Shown here piece by piece: positions 36,701 to 43,881 of a stretch of 64,000 nucleotides of DNA. This stretch comes from Rhinopomastus cyanomelas (Eukaryota > Chordata > Aves > Bucerotiformes > Rhinopomastidae). Position numbers and translations under genes: made by a program. Position 1 is the stretch's first letter; each line of letters opens with the position of its first letter. The notes under the pieces were generated by a model. The model made no database searches. It saw only the letters and a program-made list of their open reading frames with translations, and was not told the DNA's origin. Location of the stretch: contig VXBP01000334.1 in assembly GCA_013400115.1 (NCBI GenBank), positions 1 through 64,000 of the forward strand, given 5' to 3'.

Positions 36701-38925
36701 CGTGTTTACGTTAAGTGACAAAAACATCTTAACAAAGACCTGTTGATGATGGCCTTTAGTTTTTGTAACTAAATATCATTGAAGTGTATATTCAAAGTTT
36801 GTCTTATTTGGACTACCATCTCTTTAGCACTATGCCAGTACTGAAGATCTCAGTGCGTGTCGCAATCTAGTTACTTTCATTCTAGCAAAGTGCATTAACA
36901 CCAACCCATATTAATCCTTCACAGTTTGATAGCAATAGGAAAATAATTCCTGCTTTATCCTAGACTTTAGAATTAATGGCATGATTTCCTCAGCTGCACT
37001 GAGGAAGATGTTGCCATGTTCAGGAACATATACCCACATTAGAAAACAAGCAGAAGCAGTGAGCTGCTGATTGTCTGAATCTTTACCTTTACCTAGTGGG
37101 AAAAAATGAGGAAGAACAGGGTAACAACACAACAACAGGTACGGTTACTAAAAACCTTGCACGTAACAGATCTACTTACCCAGACGCAGATGTATGTGGC
37201 TTTTCATCTGTACCTGTGTAACAGCCAAGAGTGGCGTCTTACAATCCATGCTTTTACAAGAATCATCTCTCAAACAGACACCCACTACAGCAGCAAGAAG
37301 CTCACAAACACACGCTTCCACATAAATATATGTTGAATAGCAGAAAGGGAAAACAAACGCCCTCTTTCCCTTTAGCATGAACTTTCATGAACAGTTTGAT
37401 GTAAAGCAGTTGCTTGATCCCACTGAAAGTAATTAATACCACTTCTGGAGAAATTATTCTGTTTAATTTACACTGTTTCTGGTTCAGCCTGGAGCAAGCC
37501 TACAGCTCTATGACTTAATGTAACCCAATAACCCAGAAAAAAACAAAGTAAACAGCAAGGTAAACTACATAGTAAAGCAGAGTTTTCTTGTGATCAGTGA
37601 AATCACAAAGACCAAGACAGTCTTTTTCCCTTTTCAGCAGCAACAGGCTGATACAAACCCAAGGCTTTTGTGTATTCACACTCACTTCCACGGGACAAAA
37701 AGAAAACCAAAACCATTCAAGATCGATTCCACTTGACCAGCATTTATCTCTCCTTACCTTTTGCTCTCTTTAACTCTGTATTTTCTGTGTCAACAGTTTT
37801 TCGCTTGACAGGATGAGATGATGTGGTAGGAGCTGAACCACCTGCTGTCTGCTTTGTGCCTTTTAATTCTGCGACTCTCTGTAACAAGGGACACACTTCA
37901 GGCAGGAGTTCCTGACAGGAATATCTACGCTGCAGCAATCCCTACTTCAGAGTGCCCAGAACCGCATCCAGCCTGGCCTTGGACAATTCCAGGGGTAGAG
38001 CAGCCACAGCCTCCCTGGCGAACCTGTTCCACTGCCTCAGTACCTTCACAGGGAGGGATTTCTGCCTTAGATCTCATCTCCATTTCCCCTCTTTTTGCTT
38101 GAACCCATCCCCCTTGACCTGTCACTACAGTCACAGAATCACATAACATTAGCGATTGGAAGGGGCCTTGAAAGATCATCTAGTCCAATCCCGCTACCAG
38201 CACAGGACCACAACCCTCCTGGGCAGCCCCTTCCAGTGCTCTGTCACCCTCACTGGGAAGAAGTTCCTCTCATACTGATGTGGAACCTTTACGTTCCAGC
38301 TCACATTCGTGCCCCTTGTCCTATCATTGGATGATACTGAGAAGAGCCTTGGCTCCATCCTCCTGACACCCACCCTTCACATATCTGTCATGATTAATGA
38401 GGTCCCTCGTAAAAAGTCCCTCTCCAGCTTTGCTGGAGCCCCTTCAGAAACTGAAAGCTGCTACACGATCCCCCTGGTGCCTCTCAGCTCCAAGCGGAAC
38501 AGCCCCTGCTCCCTCAGCCTGTCCTCCCGGCAGAGCTGCTCCAGCGCTGTGGCCCTGGCTTCCCCTCCCCTCACCTCGCGGTGCTGCCTGCCCAGCACGT
38601 GTGTCTGCCACAGCAGCTCGCTCTTCACGGGCGCGTTGCAGAGGCCGCAGCTCAGGTGCCCCAGGCTGTTGTACGTGCGGGCTCCGTTAAGGAACGAAGG
38701 ACACACTGTGCGCGGGCCCGCACCACCACCACCGCCACCGCCGCCACCCGCTCTCGCCCTCCCGCCGCAGGGAGCACCATGACGAGGATATTTGGCGAAG
38801 GGGGAGTCGATCCGCTTCTTCCCCGCGTTCTGCCGCTGCTTCTCCCGCATGAGACGCCGCAGCTCCTCCTGCCGCACAGGCTTCCGCCCCGCTGCCGCCC
38901 CGCCCGTCGCTGCTGCCGCCGCCAT
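24521..38925 (-). CDS. ZNF830: ZNF830 (CCDC16) zinc-finger protein, complete, ten coding exons
   Basis: Nuclear protein with one U1/matrin-type C2H2 finger; the family is linked to pre-mRNA splicing, DNA repair and early development. Coding exons, in transcript order: 38792-38925, 38575-38674, 37758-37878, 37180-37213, 34765-34973, 34012-34102, 32383-32446, 27833-27913, 26440-26516, 24521-24704. Together they give 364 residues in one frame (human about 372). Seen: basic EELRRLM helix near residues 20-26, finger C54-x2-C57-x12-H70-x5-H76, acidic run 163-171, coiled-coil-like EEDEEGRLDRQIGEIDEQ at 286-303, and the family ending QDWRVKGALL. The start ATG has an A at -3 and G at +4 and opens a CpG-rich region. 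Human ZNF830 is intronless; this copy has nine introns, the first of AT-AC type. Confidence 0.96.
25171..25325 (-). mobile_element. CR1 3' fragment, minus strand, ZNF830 intron
   Basis: Tail GAACATTAGAGATTGGAAGG to CACAACCCCCTGGG. Confidence 0.9.
25709..25806 (-). mobile_element. CR1 3' tail fragment, minus strand, ZNF830 intron
   Basis: GTACATTAGGGATTGGAAGG to GGACCACCTAGAACA. Confidence 0.88.
26174..26281 (-). mobile_element. CR1 3' tail fragment, minus strand, ZNF830 intron
   Basis: About 160 bp below exon 9; tail to CACAGGAACATATGC. Confidence 0.88.
26440..26516 (-). CDS. ZNF830: ZNF830 coding exon 9
   Basis: Acceptor TTAG, donor CAGAT|GTAAGT. Encodes ISEAIVAEEDEEGRLDRQ and onward; highly charged and helical. 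Confidence 0.95.
26517..27832 (-). other. ZNF830: ZNF830 intron 8 (GT-AG), unique
   Basis: 1.3 kb between exons 8 and 9, free of CR1. Nothing else recognised. Confidence 0.8.
27833..27913 (-). CDS. ZNF830: ZNF830 coding exon 8
   Basis: Acceptor CCTTAG, donor ACA|GTAAGT. 27 codons, VRKVDAPKDQMDKEWDEF onward, identical to human over this stretch. Confidence 0.96.
28038..28333 (-). mobile_element. CR1 fragment, minus strand, ZNF830 intron
   Basis: Tail to CCTCCTGACACCCACTC. Confidence 0.92.
28334..29558 (-). other. ZNF830: Unique part of ZNF830 intron 7
   Basis: AT-rich, no exon or repeat recognised. Confidence 0.6.
29559..30211 (-). mobile_element. CR1 fragment, minus strand, ZNF830 intron
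   Basis: Minus frame of about 180 codons with VAKKANGILGWIRMG and VQCRATKMMKGVEHL. Confidence 0.93.
30597..30728 (-). mobile_element. CR1 3' fragment, minus strand, ZNF830 intron
   Basis: Subtype GGCTGGAAAGGACCTCCAGG. Confidence 0.87.
31036..31250 (+). mobile_element. Old CR1 3' fragment, plus strand, ZNF830 intron
   Basis: AGGCTGGACATTAGGATG to GATGATCCCTGTAGATC; the only plus-strand CR1 in the ZNF830 span. Confidence 0.75.
31351..32325 (-). mobile_element. Long CR1 fragment with reverse-transcriptase remnant, minus strand
   Basis: Minus frames give FINDLDEG and the RT palm motif FADDTKLEG, then DLDRLERW and VRPHLEYCVRFW. Frames are broken. Confidence 0.94.
32383..32446 (-). CDS. ZNF830: ZNF830 coding exon 7
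   Basis: Acceptor TTTCAG, donor AAAA|GTAAGT. Encodes KENTAEALPEGFFDDPEV, near-identical to human. Confidence 0.95.
32960..33157 (-). mobile_element. Rearranged CR1 3' fragment, minus strand
   Basis: The tail is scrambled: an inverted repeat of 9 bp and three copies of CATCTAGTC or a near match replace the normal run. Confidence 0.85.
33668..33675 (+). repeat. Left target-site duplication of the hAT-like element
   Basis: TTCTAGGC, paired with CTCTAGCC at 33944-33951. Confidence 0.6.
33676..33943 (+). mobile_element. Non-autonomous hAT-like DNA transposon nested in a CR1
   Basis: 268 bp with terminal inverted repeats CAGGGGGCCTCAAAC (33676-33690) and GTTTGAGGACCCCTG (33929-33943), 14 of 15 matching. 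Flanks TTCTAGGC and CTCTAGCC are a likely 8-bp target duplication (6 of 8). The interior is GC-rich with GGCCCGC motifs typical of Charlie-type hAT elements and no transposase. CR1 sequence resumes on both sides. Confidence 0.85.
34012..34102 (-). CDS. ZNF830: ZNF830 coding exon 6
   Basis: Acceptor CTTACAG, donor AAAG|GTAAGC. Reads FFDSKTTAAPIVSHSGSIQK, matching human [20 protein letters not shown]. Confidence 0.94.
34140..34224 (-). mobile_element. CR1 3' tail fragment, minus strand, ZNF830 intron
   Basis: Starts about 40 bp before exon 6 in transcript direction. Confidence 0.88.
34512..34745 (-). mobile_element. CR1 3' fragment, minus strand, ZNF830 intron
   Basis: Ends about 20 bp from the exon 5 donor. 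Confidence 0.92.
34765..34973 (-). CDS. ZNF830: ZNF830 coding exon 5
   Basis: Acceptor TTTGCTAG, donor GCAG|GTAAGG. Encodes LPADFFDKTEQD, then SLLTENYGDDDDEEEDE, matching the human SLLPDY-acidic stretch. Confidence 0.93.
35258..35793 (-). mobile_element. CR1 fragment, minus strand, ZNF830 intron
   Basis: Minus frame reads MRPHLEYCVQFGSC and VQCRATKMVKGMEHLPDEER. Confidence 0.92.
36189..36535 (-). mobile_element. CR1 fragment with internal deletion, minus strand, ZNF830 intron
   Basis: Tail jumps from GGCAGTCCCTTAC straight to TGGATGACACTGAG. Confidence 0.92.
36536..37179 (-). other. ZNF830: Unique part of ZNF830 intron 4
   Basis: No repeat recognised; ends at the microexon donor. Confidence 0.6.
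37180..37213 (-). CDS. ZNF830: ZNF830 coding exon 4 (34-nt microexon)
   Basis: Acceptor TTACACAG and donor CTGG|GTAAGT flank 34 nt reading TDEKPHTSAS. Without it exons 3 and 5 are out of frame; with it the join is exact and aligns loosely with human VQPSTSAW. Confidence 0.82.
37758..37878 (-). CDS. ZNF830: ZNF830 coding exon 3
   Basis: Acceptor TTACAG, donor AAAG|GTAAGG. Reads RVAELKGTKQT and PVKRKTVDTENTELKRAK, matching human KVAELKGAK and SVKRKAPDADDQDVKRAK. The PVKRK and KRAK patches look like nuclear-import signals. Confidence 0.93.
37935..38130 (-). mobile_element. Old CR1 fragment, minus strand, ZNF830 intron
   Basis: CCTGGCCTTGGACAATTCC and the CCTGTTCCACTGCCTCAG block; an older subtype. 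Confidence 0.78.
38132..38570 (-). mobile_element. CR1 fragment(s), minus strand, next to the ZNF830 exon 2 donor
   Basis: Tail at 38132, then CR1 ORF2-like EDRLREQGLFRLE up to within a few nt of the exon 2 donor at 38574. The right part may be a separate older copy. Confidence 0.82.
38575..38674 (-). CDS. ZNF830: ZNF830 coding exon 2 (zinc finger)
   Basis: Begins with the G of Lys45 and encodes the whole C2H2 finger (CGLC, then H-x5-H). Donor GAG|GTGAGG. Confidence 0.95.
38675..38791 (-). other. ZNF830: U12-type AT-AC intron of ZNF830
   Basis: 117 nt. It starts ATATCCTC (U12 AT-AC consensus ATATCCTT), has TTCCTTAAC, the U12 branch-site consensus, with the branch A about 12 nt before the end, and ends CGCAC. 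Removing it makes FAKYNSLGHLSC, matching human FAKYNRLGQLSC. No GT-AG pair restores that peptide. Retained, it reads through in frame as a Gly-rich insert of 39 residues. Confidence 0.9.
38792..38925 (-). CDS. ZNF830: ZNF830 coding exon 1
   Basis: Residues 1-44 plus two bases. Ala-rich start, then RQEELRRLMREKQ and SPFA. It ends GCCAA before an intron starting ATATCCTC. Confidence 0.93.
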
Positions 38926-39146
38926 CTTCTGCCGCCGAGCCGAGACAGCGGCGTCACCGCCCTGCGCCGCCGCGCAGCGGCTGGGCGAGGCCTCCCGTGG
39001 GAGGGCGGGGGCCGGGCACGGGGAGGGGTTGTTGGCGGCGGGGCCGGCCCCGGCCCTGACAGCAGGTGGAGATAAAACAAGTCTTGCGGAGCAGAGGGGC
39101 CGCTCCAGGCTGTGCCTCGAGCGGTCTTTCCAGCGGTGCAGCGTTT

Positions 39147-39790
39147 CGTAGAACCCCAGTCGTTTCGGTTGGAAAAGACCTTCAAGATCACCGAGTCCAA
39201 CCTTGACCCTAACTGTCCCATCCCACCGCTAAACCCTGTCCCTGAGGTCCACATCTCCACGACTGTGAAACACAAGCGATTCAACCCCCTCCCTGGGCAG
39301 TCAGTTCCAAGGCCTGAGGGTCCTTTCCATGGAGAAGTTTCTCCTCATATCCAGCTAAACTTCCCCTGGGACAGCTTGAGGCCATTTCCTCTTATCTTGT
39401 TCCTTGTGAGAAGAGACAGATGCCCACCTCTCTACACCTTCCCTTTAGGTAGTTACAGACAGCAGTAAGGTTTCCCCTCAGCCTCCTTTTCTCCAGAGCA
39501 GTCTAAGCTCCCCCAGCACTCCCCATGAGACCTGTCCTCCAGGTCCTCCCCAGCTTTGTTGTCCTTCTTTGCACCCATTCCAGCACCCCAATGGCCTTCT
39601 TGCAGTTAGGTGTCCAAAACTGACCCAATACTCCAGGTGTGGCCTCACCAATGCTGAGTACAGTGGGACTACCTCTTCCCTACTGCTGGATACACTATGT
39701 CTGATACAAATCAGGATGCTGCCAGCCTTGGACACCCACACTTCATCTTCCCCACAAAAATTCAGCCAATCTATGACATTTAGAATCCAC
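39147..39790 (-). mobile_element. CR1 fragment, minus strand, upstream of ZNF830
   Basis: Subtype TTTCGGTTGGAAAAGACC; limits the ZNF830 promoter. Confidence 0.9.
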
Positions 39791-40936
39791 ATCATGACCA
39801 AGGACAGCAGAGAACTTTCCATATTTTATTTTACCCTTTCATTTATGATAGTACAATAAAATAAGTTAACTAAAAAAATTTTCTAGCCTCAAGTTTTCAT
39901 GGTGTCAGACGCTCTACTCCAAACCACGAGTGACCACTGGAAGTCAAATAAACATTACTCCAGGTTTACAGGGATGCTGCCTTCAGGAGGCACTTGGCCA
40001 CAGAGGACACCACTATAAGCCATGTATTTTATACACTTTGCCAAGAGCAGTCCCACAGCTTCAGATTCTGCAGCTCCCTGAGCATCAGGTTTGGTTCATC
40101 TCACACATTTACAAGACCTGGAGAAGGAAAGCAGGTGAGGAACTGTGTAACTCCATTTTCATCACAAACTGAGTGGCGAGATGGTTTTTCTTGATGGCAC
40201 AGACAGAACAACCCCACAGCTGCAGGAAGATGGTGTGGGCAAGTGCAACCACAGCAAAAGGAACTAAGGTCTCTTTTGACATAATCAGGGCAGATTGTTG
40301 AGGCAACATAATTCAGGAGCAAAACAGGTATCACAGCACACCCAGAATACAGAATCCAGGAGAACACAGCTTAAGCTTAACCGAAATCTTCATTTACCAT
40401 TACAAATTCTGAAGAATATTTTAGATCTCCCCTTTCTTATCCTTCCTGCCACAGCTGTAGTCTGCTGCACTTTTCTTCTACTGAAATTTAAGGCCATTAC
40501 GCAAAAATTAAGCATGTGACTCCTCTTTTAAAACCAAGTATAAAAGTCAATCCACTTGAGAATGTCTTACATAAGTAAATATAATCATCCATTCTCCAAA
40601 ACAAATAAACTCAGTGCTGTATCTGGAAGACAAAAAATGTTATGCTGCCAAAGTTTGTCTCCATACACATTCTTTTGTCCTAGAAAGCAAAGACTCTGAT
40701 ACCAGCAGCTACTACTCTAGGGTAACTTCAGCTCAGACACTCACTCCTTGCTGAATCCAGACGTGCTGGTGGGATTGGCTAACCATCACTTTGTTTGCCT
40801 CAAAGTTCCCAAAGACCAGAAGATCTACTATCTACTATTAACATCAAGTTAATCCAGCACATCTCAAAGAGCAGCGGTTTTTGGGAAGGAGTGCCAGGAA
40901 GATGACGTCTGCCTATAGCCTTAGTGTTCTTGCCTA
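39791..40936. other. Unique sequence between BAG1 and ZNF830
   Basis: AT-rich. An AATAAA on the minus strand at 39826-39831; no exon seen. Confidence 0.5.
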
Positions 40937-41078
40937 TCACAGAATCACAGAACATTAGGAATTGGAAGGGATCTCAAAAGATCATCTAGTCCAATCTCCC
41001 TGCCATAGCAAGATCACCTACAAGTTGTACAGGAACATATGCAGGAGGCTTTTAAACATCTCCAAAGAAGGAGACTCC
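40937..41078 (-). mobile_element. CR1 3' fragment, minus strand
   Basis: GAACATTAGGAATTGGAAGG to GGAGACTCC. Confidence 0.9.
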
Positions 41079-41695
41079 TAGCTCCCAGTTCTCTTCCTGG
41101 ACACACGAGGATACTTTGCTCAAACACATCTGTGTTGGAGGCCTTATATTTTGAGAGGGTGAGGATCCTTTCCATCACAGGAAAGAAGATAATTCTGAAG
41201 TCCCTGAATTAGGCAACAGTGTTGCTGGAGGTTTAAGAGTCATCTGAACATGGTCTAGAAGCAGCACCAAGCTAGGTGGGCCTTCACAAAAATGGCTACA
41301 ACTAACTCTTCTTCTGGCTAACCTTAAAGTGCTGGGAAAACGCAGCATGATCAGATTAGCAGCCTAGGAAAATATAGTCACATTCAATTTCTTAACATGA
41401 TACCCAAAATTCCCGAGTTTAGTCTTGAAATTCTCAACAGATGCTGAGCAGAAAGACAACCTTGAAGGAACTGGTTAACAGTAGAAAACAACAGAACTCC
41501 AACCCTGGTGCTGCCCAAAGGCATTTCGGGAATAAAAGTGGCCCTTTCTAATAGGAGGCTATCATTTCATTTGCCCAATGGCATTTGTCAGCAAAGAAAT
41601 GCTCCTCCAAGAATCACACCCGTTTAATAAGAGTACTTCAGGCATTACTACAGTTTTATAACTGATTACAAGTTACATTGCACACATTTCCTATC

Positions 41696-41701
41696 TTTAT
41701 T
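41696..41701 (-). terminator. BAG1: Candidate BAG1 polyadenylation signal AATAAA
   Basis: The nearest canonical minus-strand AATAAA I see below the stop, about 2.1 kb away; two CR1 copies lie between. Another is at 39826-39831. Weak assignment. Confidence 0.3.
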
Positions 41702-41814
41702 ACTTAATCTTAGAACAGTCATGTAGAGCTAAAGGCTGACTACTTAAGGGCCATTGCTAAACATCCTCAGTCTGACTCTTCAAGACAAGAGCCTGTTTTG
41801 CCTCCACAGATGAT

Positions 41815-41962
41815 GGAATCATCAAATGGCAGGAGTTAGAAGGGACCTCTGGAGATCATCTAGTCCAACCCCACTTCTAGAACAGGTTCTGCTAGAGCAG
41901 ATGGCAAAAGAACATGATCAGATCGCTTTTGAATGTCTCCAGAGATGGAGAAGCAGTCTCTG
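41815..41962 (-). mobile_element. CR1 3' fragment, minus strand
   Basis: Older subtype, GGAATCATCAAATGGCAGG. Confidence 0.72.
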
Positions 41963-41997
41963 TTTGACCAGCACTTTCGCATAACCAGCTAGGTTTT

Positions 41998-42412
41998 CAC
42001 AGAATCACTCTGGTTGGAAAAGACCTCTGGGTCATCGAGTCCAACCAGCGACCCTACCTTACAAGTTCACCCCTAAACCAAATCCCTCAACGTCTCATCC
42101 AATCCGTCTCTAAACATAGCCAAGGATGGCAACTCAACCACCTCCAGAGGAAGCCTGTTCCAGGGCCTGACCACCCTTTCCACAAAAAAATTCTTCCTCA
42201 GATCAAGTCTAAACCTACCCTTTTGGAACCTGAACCCATTCCCTCTTGTTCTATCACAAATTGCTTGTGAGAAGAGACCAGCACCCTCTCCACAACGTCC
42301 TTTCAGGTAGTTTTAGAGAGTGATGAGGTCTCCTCTCAGCCTCCTCTTCTTTAAACTAAAGAGCCTCTGCTCTTTCAGTGTTTCCTCATAAGATTTATTC
42401 TCCAGGCCCTAA
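41998..42412 (-). mobile_element. CR1 fragment, minus strand
   Basis: Subtype GGTTGGAAAAGACCTCTGGG to TTATTCTCCAGGCCC. Confidence 0.92.
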
Positions 42413-43060
42413 AAGAGAAGACAAAGCACGGCCGGTATATATGTGCAAGAATCAGTCATAACCTTCAGCCACAGCACTGCTAAAACAAAACTGTGCCTCT
42501 TTGTAACACATTACAAAAATTCACCAATTACCAGAACAGACTAGAAACAATCACTACAATTTCCCATTAAATACAGCATTATCAATTCAGTGAAATCAAC
42601 AAAAAAAGTATTAAAAAACCCTTTTCAAAATAACTCCATAATTACACCTTGCCTGAAAGGAACCCTTGGTATATGAGCAGCACGAGGAACCTCATTTCAT
42701 TTCCCACCATAACTCAAGATGGAAAACAAGCAATAGGAACAATCTATAAAATACACAGTACATCAGAAATCTACGTAAAAAACAGAAGTCTGTATCAAGG
42801 AGCTGAGTAACAAAGTAAAGCACCACTCATAATGAAGTACCACCCATGTTACAGTACATTCCATCAATGATGACAGTTTAAGGCTAAACCAGGTCAGACT
42901 CCCTTATAGTCAAGCTCACGCGTATTTATAAATGCGTACAAACAGTCAGTCGATACAAACGCGTGGGGGGGGTTATTGCTCTGAACTGCCTACTAGAATG
43001 TTTGCCTTTCCCAGATGTTACCTCAGTTTGCCAAGCTGAAGTCCTAAAATTGCAACTTAT
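42413..43060. other. Unique sequence below BAG1
   Basis: AT-rich; may be part of a long BAG1 3' UTR or intergenic. No signal settles it. Confidence 0.4.
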
Positions 43061-43438
43061 CACAGAATCACTGATTGGAAAAGACCCCTGGGATCAAGTC
43101 CAACCAGCTACCCCTACCTTACAAGTTCACCCTAAACCACATCCCTCAACACCTCATCCAAACCATCTTTAAACACAGTCAGGGATGGCGACTCAACCAC
43201 CTCCCTGGGAAGCCCATTCCAGGGACTGACCAGACTTTCTGTGACAAAATTCTTCCTAATGTCAGGTCTAAACCTACCCTGTTGTAACTTGAACCCATTC
43301 CCTCTTGTTCTATCACTAATTGCTCGTGAGAAGAGACCAGCACCAACCTCTCCACAACATCTTTTCAGACAGTTGTAGACAGTGATGAGGTGTCTTCTCA
43401 GCCTCTTCTTTTTTAAACTAAAAAGCCTCAACTCTTTA
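43061..43438 (-). mobile_element. CR1 fragment, minus strand, below BAG1
   Basis: CACAGAATCACTGATTGG; minus frame KKKRLRRHLITVYNCLKRC. Confidence 0.92.
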
Positions 43439-43791
43439 TGGCACTAGCAAGATTACAGATGTTCTCTTGCTCTGAGCAATTCCAGGACATAACAGACAAT
43501 TTGCCCATCACTGCAAACTTGAGCACTTGGCTAACTAAACGTTCATCTGTACAGTACATAGTGATTCACAACAAAGATTACTTCTGCCATTCTTGAGGAA
43601 GGATTTTCTTCTCATAGTAATAGGTCTAACCAAGCGGCAAACAAGACAACCAGCAAGAAAAGTTTGACTGGTACCAGTCTAACAGACTGGGTTTAAAACA
43701 AAAAAGGCTGAATAGGTGCTCCAAAACAAAGAGCAAACGTTTCTTCTTGCTCATAGAGCAATTATGTTTCCTAATTACACAGGGCAATGCC

Positions 43792-43881
43792 TCATTCTGA
43801 CAGTGCCAAGTTCTTCGACTGTAGCTTGTCTATTTCTTGTCCAATGTTCCCTTCAATGGTATCACACTGTGCAAGAAAAAC
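43792..43881 (-). CDS. BAG1: BAG1 terminal coding exon 7
   Basis: Acceptor TTCTCAG. Reads VFLAQCDTIEGNIGQE to LQSKNLALSE and TGA. Confidence 0.96.
   Translation of the reverse strand, partial: VFLAQCDTIEGNIGQEIDKLQSKNLALSE

Larger units (their letters stand above)
38580..39080 (-). promoter_or_regulatory. ZNF830: CpG-rich promoter region of ZNF830
   Basis: A GC- and CpG-dense block covers exons 1-2 and about 150 nt upstream, in sharp contrast to AT-rich flanks. No TATA box seen. A minus-strand CR1 starts at about 39147 and limits the upstream side. Confidence 0.7.

Noticed and set aside
38461..38925. 154-codon single-exon ZNF830-like frame
   Set aside because: It reads through a U12 intron and past the exon 2 donor into CR1-like DNA; the true protein continues in downstream exons.
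38581..39284. Long open frames on both strands in the GC-rich block
   Set aside because: Absence of stops follows from high GC; only the ZNF830 frame has homology.
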